DNA of 64,000 nt from CAVZBW01 sp963773635 (GCA_963773635.1 CAVZBW010000005.1:1426001-1490000); one strand, 5' to 3'. Positions 18,195 to 26,753 are shown, numbered from the stretch's first letter. Program-made: numbers and translations. Notes: generated by a model not told the origin, from the letters alone.

Positions 18195-18246
18195 ACCGCC
18201 CACCAAGTGGACGGTCGAGAAGGCGCGCACCGGGGGATGCGCGCCT
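18195..18246 (-). terminator. leuB attenuator: hairpin plus rho-independent terminator
   Basis: Read on the minus strand, a perfect 9-bp stem (AGGCGCGCA/TGCGCGCCT, 18221-18229 with 18238-18246) begins exactly at the leader peptide stop codon. It is followed by a second stem (18195-18203 with 18207-18215, loop of 3) and a run of T. A stop-overlapping hairpin followed by a terminator is the layout of amino-acid attenuators. It lies about 200 bp before leuB. Confidence 0.75.
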
Positions 18247-18280
18247 AGCGAATGATGGTTACGTCCTGGGTACGCAACAT
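18245..18280 (-). CDS. Leader peptide of the leuB-ilvE-cimA unit
   Basis: An 11-codon open frame, MLRTQDVTIIR then TAG, precedes the attenuator hairpins. Five of its residues are Leu, Val, Ile, Ile or Thr, with adjacent Ile codons just before the stop, so ribosome stalling would report branched-chain aminoacyl-tRNA supply. It is too short for ordinary gene calling. It has exactly the same length as the leuA leader at 24653-24688. The ribosome binding site is weak. Confidence 0.7.
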   Translation of the reverse strand: MLRTQDVTIIR

Positions 18281-18367
18281 GCTCACAGGTCGTCCAGTTT
18301 CCCTCGGGGCGGCTCCTCACGTCAACTACACCCGCCCGGGCCGGCACTCTCGGCCGCCCGGGCCAGG

Positions 18368-18373
18368 TACGAT
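18368..18373 (+). promoter_or_regulatory. -10 element TACGAT, leaderless start of greA
   Basis: TACGAT, then exactly 7 bases, then GTG at 18381. There is no ribosome binding site. The same hexamer and spacing precede the adenine deaminase gene. Confidence 0.55.
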
Positions 18374-18380
18374 CGTGTCG

Positions 18381-18878
18381 GTGAGCGCAGGAGCAGCCGA
18401 TCGTGGACCGACCACCCTCACCCGGGACACCTATGAGCGACTCCAGGCGGAGCTCGAGGACCTGACCACGCGCGGCAGGGTCGAGATCGCCCAGGCCATC
18501 GAGGCGGCCCGGGCGCTCGGTGACCTTTCGGAAAACGGCGACTACCACGCCGCGAAGGACGCCCAGGGCAAGATGGAGTCGAGGGTCCGGCACCTCCAGG
18601 CCCTGCTCAAGCACGCCCAGGTGCTGGACGACGTGGGCGCCTCCAACGGCACCGTGACCACGGGGACCGTGGTCAGGCTGCGCTACGAGGGGGACGACGA
18701 GGACGACGTCCAGGAGTTCTTCTTTGGCTCGATCGAGGAGCGTCGGGGCGACCTACCCGTCGTCTCCCCCAACGCGCCGCTCGGGCAGGTCCTGGCCGGC
18801 CGGGGCGCCGGCGACGTCGTCGAGTACGAGGCACCGGGCGGCTCGCTGCGGGTCGTCATCGTGGAGGTGTCCAGCTGA
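18381..18878 (+). CDS. greA: Transcription elongation factor GreA
   Basis: This 165-residue factor rescues backtracked RNA polymerase by stimulating transcript cleavage. It has the N-terminal coiled coil with the catalytic tip acids in LGDLSENGDYHAAKDAQG near residue 48 and a C-terminal FKBP-like domain with PNAPLGQVLAGRGAGDVVEYEAPGG. The length is close to the family norm of ~160. GTG 18381 is chosen because of the leaderless promoter; GTG 18375 is in frame. Its TGA overlaps the leuC ATG, so greA and leuC are coupled, an unusual pairing of a general transcription factor with leucine synthesis. Confidence 0.88.
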   Translation: MSAGAADRGPTTLTRDTYERLQAELEDLTTRGRVEIAQAIEAARALGDLSENGDYHAAKDAQGKMESRVRHLQALLKHAQVLDDVGASNGTVTTGTVVRLRYEGDDEDDVQEFFFGSIEERRGDLPVVSPNAPLGQVLAGRGAGDVVEYEAPGGSLRVVIVEVSS

Positions 18879-20323
18879 TGGCCATCCGCACGGCCGGCTC
18901 CGCCGGCACCGGCGCCTCATCCCGTCCGCGCACCCTGGCCGACAAGGTGTGGGAGGCGCACGTGGTCCGGGCGGCGGAGGGCGAGCCCGACCTGCTCTTC
19001 GTCGACCTGCACCTGGTGCACGAGGTCACCTCGCCCCAGGCCTTCGACGGCCTGCGGATGGCCGGTCGGCGCGTGCGGCGCCCCGATCTCACCCTCGCCA
19101 CCGCCGACCACAACGTCCCGACCACCGACGTCGACAAGCCGCTCGCCGACCCGGTGTCGGCCAAGCAGCTCGAGGTCCTCGCGGCCAACTGTGAGGAGTT
19201 TGGCGTCGTCTGCTACCCGATGGGGCACCGCAACCAGGGGATCGTGCACGTCATCGGCCCCGAGCTGGGCCTGACCCAGCCCGGGATGACCATCGTCTGC
19301 GGGGACAGCCACACCTCCACCCACGGCGCCTTTGGCGCGCTCGCCTTCGGCATCGGCACGAGCGAGGTCGAGCACGTGCTCGCAACCCAGACGCTCCCCC
19401 AGGTCCGGCCCGCGACGATGGCCGTCGAGGTCGCCGGGAAGCTGCCGGCCGGGGTGAGCGCGAAGGACGTCGTCCTCGGCGTGATCGGCCGCATCGGTAC
19501 CGGCGGTGGGATCGGCCACGTCATCGAGTACCGGGGCGAGGCGATCTCGGGCCTCTCGATGGAGGGGCGCATGACGGTGTGCAACATGAGCATCGAGGCG
19601 GGCGCCCGCGCCGGGATGATCGCGCCCGACGACGTGACCTTCTCCTACCTCGAGGGTCGCCCACACGCGCCCAGTCGAGCGGCCTGGGAGGAGGCGGTCG
19701 ACTACTGGCGGACGCTGCCGACGGACGAGGGCGCCGCCTTCGACAAGGAGATCGTCATCGACGCAGCCTCGCTCGCTCCGCACGTGACCTGGGGCACCAA
19801 TCCCGGCCAGGTCGTCCGGCTGGATGGCTCCGTCCCGGACCCCGACGCCCTTCCCGATGCCGCGGACCGGGAGTCCGCCCTGCGAGCGCTCAAGTACATG
19901 GGGCTCGCGCCGGGGACCCCGATGCGGGAGATCGCCGTCGACACCGTCTTTCTCGGGTCGTGCACCAATTCGCGGATCGAGGACCTCCGCCAGGCGGCCG
20001 ACGTCATGCGGGGTCGTCACGTGCGCTCCGGGCTGCGAGCCCTCGCCGTGCCGGGCTCGCACCGGGTCAAGGAGCAGGCCGAGTCCGAGGGTCTCGACCG
20101 GGTCCTGGTGGCGGCGGGATTCGAGTGGCGCGAGCCGGGTTGCTCGATGTGCCTGGCCATGAACCCCGACAAGCTGGCGCCCGGTGAGCGTTGCGCCTCG
20201 ACGTCCAACCGCAACTTCGAGGGTCGGCAGGGTCGTGGCGGGCGGACGCATCTCGTGTCGCCTGCCGTGGCCGCCGCGACCGCCGTCGCCGGGCGCTTCG
20301 CCAGCCCTGCGGACCTCGACTGA
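18878..20323 (+). CDS. leuC: 3-isopropylmalate dehydratase large subunit
   Basis: This 481-residue aconitase-family subunit isomerises isopropylmalate, and citramalate in the CimA route, with LeuD. The [4Fe-4S] ligands appear in FLGSCTNSRIEDL near residue 364 and EPGCSMCLAMNPDKL near 425. Other marks are LLFVDLHLVHEVTSPQAF, TADHNVPT and VCGDSHTSTHGAFGALAFGIGTSEVEH. It is about 10 residues longer than typical because of an Ala/Ser/Gly-rich start (MAIRTAGSAGTGASSRP). The start codon overlaps the greA stop and leuD follows 57 bp later. Confidence 0.93.
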   Translation: MAIRTAGSAGTGASSRPRTLADKVWEAHVVRAAEGEPDLLFVDLHLVHEVTSPQAFDGLRMAGRRVRRPDLTLATADHNVPTTDVDKPLADPVSAKQLEVLAANCEEFGVVCYPMGHRNQGIVHVIGPELGLTQPGMTIVCGDSHTSTHGAFGALAFGIGTSEVEHVLATQTLPQVRPATMAVEVAGKLPAGVSAKDVVLGVIGRIGTGGGIGHVIEYRGEAISGLSMEGRMTVCNMSIEAGARAGMIAPDDVTFSYLEGRPHAPSRAAWEEAVDYWRTLPTDEGAAFDKEIVIDAASLAPHVTWGTNPGQVVRLDGSVPDPDALPDAADRESALRALKYMGLAPGTPMREIAVDTVFLGSCTNSRIEDLRQAADVMRGRHVRSGLRALAVPGSHRVKEQAESEGLDRVLVAAGFEWREPGCSMCLAMNPDKLAPGERCASTSNRNFEGRQGRGGRTHLVSPAVAAATAVAGRFASPADLD

Positions 20324-20380
20324 CGGACCTCGGCTCGGGGTGGAGACGAAGGAGGGCAGGAGCACCGTGGAGGCAGCATC

Positions 20381-20975
20381 GTGAAGCGCGTCGTCGTCGT
20401 GACCGGGACCGCCGTGCCGCTCGATCGGGCGGACGTCGACACCGACCAGATCATCCCCTCCGACTGGCTCAAGCGGGTCGAGCGCACCGGCTTCGGCGCC
20501 GGCCTGTTCGGCGAGTGGCGCGACGACCGGGATTTCATCCTCAACCGCCTGGAGCACGCGTGCAGCCCGGATCCTGCTCGCCGGGGCCAACTTCGGGATC
20601 GGCTCCTCGAGGGAGCACGCCGTGTGGGCGCTCCAGGACTACGGGTTCGAGGCGGTGGTCTCGCCCAAGATCGCCGACATCTTCCGCAACAACTCGATCA
20701 AGCAGGGTCTTCTGCCGGTCCAGGTGACGCCCGAGATCGGCCGCGCCCTCATGGACGCCGTGCTCGCCGACCCTTCTCTCGAGATCACGATCGACGTGCG
20801 GAGGGGGACGATCGAGGCGCCGGCCGCCGGCATCGCCGGGGAGTTCCCGCTGGACGAGTTCACCCGGGAGCGGCTCTTGAACGGCTTGGACGACATCGGC
20901 CTCACCTTGCGCCACGACGCCGACATCGACCGCTACGAGCGAGCTCGCGCCGGCTGGCTCCCCGTTACCGGCTGA
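20381..20975 (+). CDS. leuD: 3-isopropylmalate dehydratase small subunit, one frameshift
   Basis: This is the swivel-domain partner of LeuC, about 197 residues when repaired. The first frame gives DRADVDTDQIIPSDWLKRVERTGFGAGLF; the second gives ILLAGANFGIGSSREHAVWAL, FRNNSIKQGLLPVQV and RHDADIDRYE. The frame changes at 20566-20568, where one C too many in CCC breaks EHACSRILLAG. This single homopolymer indel is probably an error, since all conserved residues remain. GTG 20381 follows GGAGG with 7 bases of spacing. Confidence 0.88.
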
Positions 20976-20990
20976 TCCGGGCCGTCGAGG

Positions 20991-22716
20991 TCACCCGACC
21001 TCGACCGGCACCAGCTCGAACCGGTCCACGTCGACGAGGCCACGGTCCGTCAGGCGCAGCTCCGGGATGACCGAGAGCCCGAGGAAGCTCAGTTGCATGA
21101 AGGGCGCGGCAAGCGTCACGCCGAGCGCCCGCGCCGCCCGCACGAGCTCCTCGACCCGATCCGCCACCTCGCGGGCCGGCCGGTCGCTCATGAGACCGGC
21201 GATCGGCAAGGCCAGCTCGGCCGTCACCCTGCCGCCCTCGTCCACCACGACCTGACCGCCACCGAGCTCGGCGAGGCGCCCGAGGGCGCGCTCCATGGCG
21301 GTGGGGCCGGAAGCGCCGGCGGCTCCCACCACCATGCAGTTGTGCGCATCGTGACCCACGGTGGAGGCCAGCGCGCCCCGCTCGAGGCCGAAGCCCCGGA
21401 CCCACCCCAACCCGATGCGGCCGGTTCGATGGTGGCGCTCTACCACGGCGAGACGCGCCACGCCCGAGGACGGATCGGTCGGGTCCGTCACGAGCGTGCG
21501 GGTCGTCAGGGACCCGGCGACCACGCCGATCGTGCGGGAGCGGCCACCGGGCTCGACGCGGAGGTCCAGGTCGCCCGCGACGGGGACCCTCGAGAGCCGC
21601 ACGGACTGGTGCATCCACTCCGGGGCCGGGGTCGACGGGACCGCTCCGGGAACGGTCCGCCCCTCGACGGCCACCAGTCGCCCCGCCTGCCAGACCCGCT
21701 GCGGCCTCATGTGCTCGAGCGAGTCGAAGCACAGCACGTCGGCCTGAGAGCCCGGCCCGAGAGATCCGAGCTCGCTCATGCCGTGGTAGTCGGCGGCGTT
21801 GGCGGTGGCCATCACCAGGGCGTCGATCTCGGACACCCCGTTGCGCACCGCGAGGGCGACGCAATCGTTGAGGTGGCCGGCCTCGAGCAGGGTGTCGGGC
21901 TCCCGGTCGTCGGTGCACAGCGCCACGCGGTCGGTGCCGTGACGCGCCACGGTGGGGATCAGGGCCTCCAGGTTCTGGCTGGCCGAACCCTGCCGCACGA
22001 AGACCCACATGCCCTTGCGCCGCTTCTCCTCGGCCTCCGCGAGCTCCGTGCACTCGTGGTCGGACTCCACCCCGGCGGCCAGGTAGGCGTCGAGCGGGCG
22101 ACCACAGAGGCCGGGGGCGTGCCCGTCCACCCGGCGACTTCCTGCGGTCTCGATGCGAGCGAGCATCTCGGGATCGCCGGCGATGACACCCGGATAATTC
22201 ATGACCTCGGCCACCCCGATGGCCCCGTGCTCCTGCATCAGCGCCTGCACCTGAGGGGCCAGGAGCTCCGCGCCCGCGCTCTCGAAGGGGGAGGCCGGCA
22301 CGCAGCTCGACGCGCACACGCCGAAGGTGAAGGGCAGCCCATCCGCCGCCTGGATGAGGGCCACGACTCCGGGTATGCCGAAGACGTTGGCGATCTCGTG
22401 GGGATCCGCCGCGACCGCGGTCGTGCCGAGGGGCAGCACGGTGCGGACGAACTCGTCGACCCACAGCTTGGTGGACTCGAGGTGCATGTGCGCGTCCACG
22501 AACCCCGCCACGAGCGCGGCCCCCGAGACATCCACGGTCTCTACGGCCTCGCGGGGCCCCCAACCGGCCACGCGGCCCTCGGCGATGGCGAGGTCCGTGG
22601 CCACCCACTCGCGCTGTCCACGGGGACAGCACCCTTCCGCCGCGGAGAAGCAGGTCGGCGGGTGCCTCGCCCCGGGCCACGGCGAGGACCCGCGGGCTGA
22701 CGGGGCGGCGGGCCAT
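20991..22716 (-). CDS. ade: Adenine deaminase, one frameshift near the start
   Basis: This amidohydrolase of ~575 residues converts adenine to hypoxanthine in purine salvage. It shows GFVDAHMHLESTKLW with metal-binding His residues and Glu, ADPHEIANVFG, DGHAPGLCGRPLDAYLAAG, and the C-terminal VGHDAHNCMVVGA and FMQLSFLGLSVIPELRLTDRGL of the Ade family. The first ~35 residues (MARRPVSPRVLAVARGEAPAD and LLLRGGRVLSP) lie in another frame; an extra base near 22611-22616 must be removed to join WT to REWVATDLAIAEG. The start at ATG 22716 is fixed by TACGAT 7 bases upstream. It is convergent with leuD and downstream of leuA on the same strand. Confidence 0.85.
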
Positions 22717-22723
22717 GGTCTGC

Positions 22724-22729
22724 ATCGTA
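22724..22729 (-). promoter_or_regulatory. -10 element TACGAT, leaderless start of ade
   Basis: On the minus strand TACGAT precedes the ATG at 22716 by exactly 7 bases with no ribosome binding site. The hexamer is identical to that of greA. Confidence 0.5.
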
Positions 22730-22802
22730 GGTGTTGACGGGCCCGGCGACGGCAGCCGACCCCGATCCGCCGCGCCGGCGTTGCCCGCGGGCCGCCGCCG
22801 GA

Positions 22803-22846
22803 CTCAGGGCCGGCTCAGGGCCGGCTCAGGGCCGGATCAGGGCCGA
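22803..22846. repeat. Four tandem 11-bp units spanning the leuA stop
   Basis: CTCAGGGCCGG is repeated three times and followed by a fourth near-copy (ATCAGGGCCGA). The fourth unit contains the leuA stop codon at 22837-22839, so the other copies form the 3' flank of leuA. Each unit carries a TCA, i.e. a stop codon in the leuA direction. It could form part of an RNA 3' end or be a slippage product. Confidence 0.8.
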
Positions 22847-24552
22847 GGGAGGCGGCTCGCCGCGCTCGTCACCGCAGCGAGCGAGGCGTCGAGGATGCTC
22901 GAGTCCATGCCCACCCCCCAGACCGACTTGCCCCCGGTCGTCTCGATCTCGACGTAGGCCACCGCCGATGCGCCGCTCCCCGACGTCAGCGCGTGCTCGC
23001 TGTAGTCACGCACCTCGAATTCGACGCCGAGCTCGGCGCGGAGCGCGGCGACCAACGCGTCGATCGGCCCGTTCCCCTTGCCCTGCACCGTCCGGTGCTC
23101 GCCGTCGATCAGGACCTGCGCGGTCACGGAGGTCTGGTGGACCCGGCCGCCGTCCTCGGCCTGTCGCGTGGTGACCTCGCTCGAGAGCAGGCGGACGGCC
23201 GCCCCCTCGTCGAGGTAGGTGCCGGCGAAGAGGTCCCACATCTCGTCGGGCCGGATCACCGTCCCGGTCTCCTCGGTCACCTCCTGCACCCTCTTGGAAA
23301 ACTCCATCTGGAGGCGTCTCGGGAGGTTGAGCCCGTGCTCGGTGTCCATGACGTAGGCCACGCCGCCCTTGCCCGACTGGCTGTTGACCTGGATGATGGC
23401 CTGGTAGGTCCGGCCGGTGTGGCGCGGGTCCACGGGGAGGTACGGAACGTCCCACGTGTCGTACTCGTCCCCGATGGCCGACATCCCCTTGCGGATGGCG
23501 TCCTGGTGCGACCCGGAGAAGGCGGTGTAGACGAGGTCACCCGCATAGGGGTGGCGCGGGTGCACCGACATGCGGGTGGCGTGCTCCGCGGTCCGTCGCA
23601 CCCGATCGATGTCGCTGAAGTCGAGCGCCGGATCGACGCCCTGGGCAAAGAGGTTGAGGGCGAGGGTGACGACGTCGACGTTCCCGGTCCGCTCCCCGTT
23701 GCCGAACAGCGTGCCCTCGATCCGGTCCGCGCCGGCCATCACGGCCAGCTCGGCCGCGGCCACGGCGGTGCCCCGGTCGTTGTGGGGGTGGACGCTCAGG
23801 ACCACGGTGTCCCGGTCCCGCACGCGGCGATCAAACCACTCGATGACGTCGGCGTAGACGTTGGGCGTGTAGTTCTCCACGGTGGCGGGGAGGTTGAGGA
23901 TGAGCGGGCGCTCGGCCGTCGGCTCGATGACGTCCATGACCGCCTGGCAGATCTCGAGCGCGAATTCGGGCTCGGTGCCGGTGAAGCTCTCCGGCGAGTA
24001 CTCGTAGAGGATCTCGGTGTCCCCGGCCCGATCCTCGAGCTTGCGGCAGAGCTGTGCCGCGGACGTGGCGATCTCCACGATCCCGGCCCGGTCCAGCCCG
24101 AAGACCACCCTCCTCTGGAGCGAGGACGTCGAGTTGTAGAAGTGCACGATCGCCCGGCGGGCGCCGCGCAGGGACTCGTAGGTGCGCTCGATCAACTCCT
24201 CGCGGCACTGGACGAGCACCTGGACCGTCACGTCGTCGGGGATCCGGTCCTCCTCGACCAGCCGACGGATGAAGTCGAAGTCCGGCCCCGAGGCGGAGGG
24301 GAACCCCACCTCGATCTCCTTGAAGCCGACCTCCACCAGCATCTCGTAGAGCTCCATCTTGCGGTCCGGGTCCATCGGATCGACAAGCGCCTGGTTGCCG
24401 TCGCGCAGGTCGACGCTGCACCACCGCGGGGCCTTGGTCAGCCGGCGGCTCGGCCACGTACGGTCGGGCAGGTCGAAGGGCACCGCCGAGCGGTAGCGCT
24501 CGAAGGGCATGGGCGACCTCGATGGTCCGGGTGTCGTGGTGGCTCCGCTCAT
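22837..24552 (-). CDS. leuA: 2-isopropylmalate synthase, long actinobacterial type
   Basis: This ~571-residue enzyme makes isopropylmalate from 2-oxoisovalerate and acetyl-CoA, the committed step of leucine synthesis. Motifs are WCSVDLRDGNQALVDPM near residue 45, IEVGFPSASGPDFDF near 80, LSVHPHNDRGTAVAAAELA near 260 with the metal His residues, and EGTLFGNGERTGNVDVV near 285. The C-terminal ~130 residues are the Leu-feedback domain (QGKGNGPIDALVAALR). ATG 24552 follows AGGGGAG. The upstream leader peptide and terminator indicate control by leucine-tRNA supply. Confidence 0.93.
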   Translation of the reverse strand: MSGATTTPGPSRSPMPFERYRSAVPFDLPDRTWPSRRLTKAPRWCSVDLRDGNQALVDPMDPDRKMELYEMLVEVGFKEIEVGFPSASGPDFDFIRRLVEEDRIPDDVTVQVLVQCREELIERTYESLRGARRAIVHFYNSTSSLQRRVVFGLDRAGIVEIATSAAQLCRKLEDRAGDTEILYEYSPESFTGTEPEFALEICQAVMDVIEPTAERPLILNLPATVENYTPNVYADVIEWFDRRVRDRDTVVLSVHPHNDRGTAVAAAELAVMAGADRIEGTLFGNGERTGNVDVVTLALNLFAQGVDPALDFSDIDRVRRTAEHATRMSVHPRHPYAGDLVYTAFSGSHQDAIRKGMSAIGDEYDTWDVPYLPVDPRHTGRTYQAIIQVNSQSGKGGVAYVMDTEHGLNLPRRLQMEFSKRVQEVTEETGTVIRPDEMWDLFAGTYLDEGAAVRLLSSEVTTRQAEDGGRVHQTSVTAQVLIDGEHRTVQGKGNGPIDALVAALRAELGVEFEVRDYSEHALTSGSGASAVAYVEIETTGGKSVWGVGMDSSILDASLAAVTSAASRLPRP

Positions 24553-24592
24553 TCTGGCTCCCCTGGTAGAGATCGGCGTCGGGAAATGAAAA

Positions 24593-24651
24593 AACCTCCT
24601 GGCCTTACCGGCGCAGGAGGTTGCGGGCGAACGCAATATGTGGCGTTCGCC
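24593..24651 (-). terminator. leuA attenuator: hairpin plus rho-independent terminator
   Basis: Reading on the minus strand, a perfect 9-bp stem GGCGAACGC/GCGTTCGCC (24643-24651 with 24626-24634) lies just after the leader stop. A second perfect 9-bp stem AACCTCCTG/CAGGAGGTT (24614-24622 with 24593-24601) ends in six T. The terminator lies about 40 bp before the leuA start codon. The order leader, hairpin, terminator matches the leuB unit almost base for base in spacing. Confidence 0.85.
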
Positions 24652-24652
24652 G

Positions 24653-24688
24653 TCAGGTCAGCAGCAGGTTCGTCGTGACCACTCGCAT
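24653..24688 (-). CDS. leuL: leuA leader peptide with three consecutive Leu codons
   Basis: The 11-codon frame MRVVTTNLLLT then TGA contains CTG CTG CTG immediately before the stop and two Val codons near the start. It sits 100 bp upstream of leuA and directly before two hairpins, so ribosome stalling on leucine codons would decide whether the terminator forms. It is too short for standard gene callers. No strong ribosome binding site is seen, only GGTTGG. Confidence 0.85.
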   Translation of the reverse strand: MRVVTTNLLLT

Positions 24689-24802
24689 CGCCAACCATGG
24701 TGCCAGGGCGATGACCCTCCCGTCAAGGTCACCCCTGCCTCGGGCCACCGCACCCCTCCTCCCGCCAACGTCCCCCCGTGGCGCCGGCAGCGCCCGATCC
24801 CG

Positions 24803-24808
24803 TAGCGT
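24803..24808 (+). promoter_or_regulatory. -10 element TAGCGT, leaderless start
   Basis: TAGCGT lies 7 bases before GTG 24816, the start of a small membrane protein gene divergent from the leuA leader. Confidence 0.45.
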
Positions 24809-24815
24809 CGCTGCC

Positions 24816-25064
24816 GTGGGGGATCCTCGCGACACGTCGAGGCGGCGAGCGACCGGGCGTCTCCTGCCCGGGGCGGCACTGGCGGTGGCAATCGGGCTCG
24901 CGTGGTGGCTCCGGGGCCGCCGGAAGTCTGCATCGCGGAACGGGGGCGACCGAGGTGGTGGGGGGGCGGCGATCCTCGACCAGTGGCCTCCCGTGGCGAG
25001 AAAGACCGTCCCCGGGGACTCCGGCTCGGGCTCCGGCGGAACCGACGGCGACCGCGCCGCTTAG
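24816..25064 (+). CDS. Small single-span membrane protein, unknown
   Basis: This 82-residue protein has a basic N-terminus (TSRRRATGRLLPG), one hydrophobic segment (AALAVAIGLAWWL, residues ~20-32), a basic RGRRKSAS stop-transfer, and a Gly/Ser/Asp-rich tail. I do not recognise a family. The TAGCGT-N7-GTG start favours a real gene. It is convergent with serA, whose 3' end lies 22 bp away. Confidence 0.45.
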   Translation: MGDPRDTSRRRATGRLLPGAALAVAIGLAWWLRGRRKSASRNGGDRGGGGAAILDQWPPVARKTVPGDSGSGSGGTDGDRAA

Positions 25065-25086
25065 GCGACCCGAGCCCGAGGCACGG

Positions 25087-26669
25087 TCACCTCGCGCTCA
25101 GGTCGACCTGGTGGACCTCGTGGATGCCGGACGCGGCGAGCAGCCCACCGGTCACGTCCGCCGGGGCCGGCCCGTCGATGGTGAGCACCATCAGCGCGTT
25201 CCCGCCGGCGACGTCCGGGCTCACGGCCATCGACGAGATCGAGATGGCCGGCCTCGCCGAGCACCGTGCCGACGGTGCCGATCATGCCGGGTCGATCGTC
25301 GTTGCGGACCGATCAGCATGTGGGGGGCCGGAGGGACCTCCACCGGTGAAACCGTCGAGCATGACCACCCTCGCCTCCGAGCGCACCCCGGCGAAGGTGC
25401 CGGCCACCGAGTGGTCGCCCGACCGCAGCGTGACCAGGTTGACGTAGTCGTGGGAGGTGGACGTCGAGGTCTCCCGCACCGGCAGGCCTCGGGCCTCGGC
25501 GAGCTGCGGGGCGTTGACGTAGGAGACCGGCTCCTCGGTCGCCGAGGCGAACACGCCCTTGAGGCACGAGAGCGTGAGGATACCGGTCGAGCCCTGGCGA
25601 GCTCGCCCTGGTACTCGACGTCCAGGCGGTCCGGCAGGCCCGTCGTGCAGCTGGGCGAAGATCCGCCCGAGCTGCTCGGCCAGCGGCATGAAGGGCCGGA
25701 CGGTCTCGGAGACCTCGGTGGCGGCCACGTTGACGGCGAACGGCACGAAGTCCCCCGCGAGCGCCAGCAGCACCTGCTCGGCGATGGTCACGCCGGCCTT
25801 GTCCTGGGCCTCCGCGGTCGAGGCGCCGAGATGCGGCGAGACGACCACGGACTTCAATCCGAAGAGGGGCGACTCGGTGGTCGGCTCGGCGGCGAAGACG
25901 TCGAGGCCGGCGCCGGCGACCTGCCCCGACCTCGATCGCCCCGGCCAGCGCCTCCTCGTCGACGATGCCGCCACGCGCCGTGTTGATGATGCGGATGCCG
26001 GGCTTGGCCTTGGCCAGCAGGTCGCGACCGACGAGACCCAGCGGTCTCGGGCGTCTTGGGCAGGTGGATCGAGACGAAGTCGGCCTCGGCCATGAGCTGC
26101 GTCGAGGCTCATCAGCTCGACGCCCATGTGCCGGGCCCGCTCCGGGGACACGTAGGGGTCGTAGGCGACGAGACGCATCCCGAAGGCGAGCGCACGCTGG
26201 GCGACCAGCGCGCCGATCCTGCCGAGGCCGACGATCGCCGAGGGTCTTGCCGTGGAGCTCGACGCCCTCCCACTTGGAGCGCTCCCACCTGCCGTCCACG
26301 AGAGCGGCGTGGGCCTGGGGGATGTTGCGGGCCTGGGCGAGCAGCAGCGCCATGGCCTGCTCGGCCGCGGAGAGGATGTTGGACTGCGGGGCGTTGACGA
26401 CCATCACGCCGCGATCGGTCGCGGCCGCCGACGTCCACGTTGTCGAGACCGATGCCCGCCCGACCGACCACCATCAGGTCGGCGCCGGCCTCGAGCACCT
26501 CGGCCGTGACCTGGGTGGCCGAGCGGATGATGAGCGCCGCCGCGCCGGGGACCGCGGCCAGCAGCCCCTCGGGGGACAGTCCCTCCTGCACGTCGACCTC
26601 GTGGCCGGCCTCGCGCAGCTCGTCGAGCCCGCGCGGGGCGATCTTCTCCGTCACCAACACTCTCGCCAT
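25087..26669 (-). CDS. serA: D-3-phosphoglycerate dehydrogenase, several frameshifts
   Basis: This is the first enzyme of serine synthesis, about 525 residues when repaired. Pieces in three frames join in the expected order: MARVLVTEKIAPRGLDELRE, VMVVNAPQSNILSAAEQAMAL, AIVGLGRIGALVA (NAD-binding), FVSIHLPKTPETAG, IINTARGGIVDEEALAGAI with the catalytic Arg, FAAEPTTESPLFG, PHLGASTAEAQDKAG with the active-site His, and a C-terminal ACT domain ending HEVHQVDLSAR. Eight or nine single-base indels are needed, near 26428, 26238, 26100, 26041, 25928, 25630, 25605, 25305 and 25256. ATG 26669 follows AGGAGG by 8 bases. I interpret this as an intact gene with sequence errors. Confidence 0.88.
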
Positions 26670-26687
26670 CGCGAGATCCTCCTGTTT

Positions 26688-26753
26688 CTCGGGGTGGCCG
26701 TCCGGCCACCGGGCCTCGGGGTGGCCGTCCGGCCACCGGGCCTCGGGGTGGCC
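26688..26753. repeat. 27-bp tandem repeat of a hairpin sequence between two genes
   Basis: The unit CTCGGGGTGGCCGTCCGGCC plus ACCGGGC occurs twice in full and once in part (12 bp). Each full unit contains the perfect inverted repeat GGTGGCC-GTC-CGGCCACC-type, giving two consecutive hairpins in the 120-bp gap between the aminotransferase stop and serA on the minus strand. There is no T-run, so a simple terminator is unlikely. Confidence 0.75.

Larger units (their letters stand above)
17978..18380. other. 403-bp divergent region between leuB and greA
   Basis: This gap holds the leuB leader peptide and attenuator (18195-18280) and the greA promoter (18368-18373). Between the terminator and leuB, about 200 bp have no credible gene. 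This part contains dense short repeats (GTCGC, TCGTCG) and, just past the terminator, the CATTTCC motif also seen after the other two attenuators. Confidence 0.6.
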
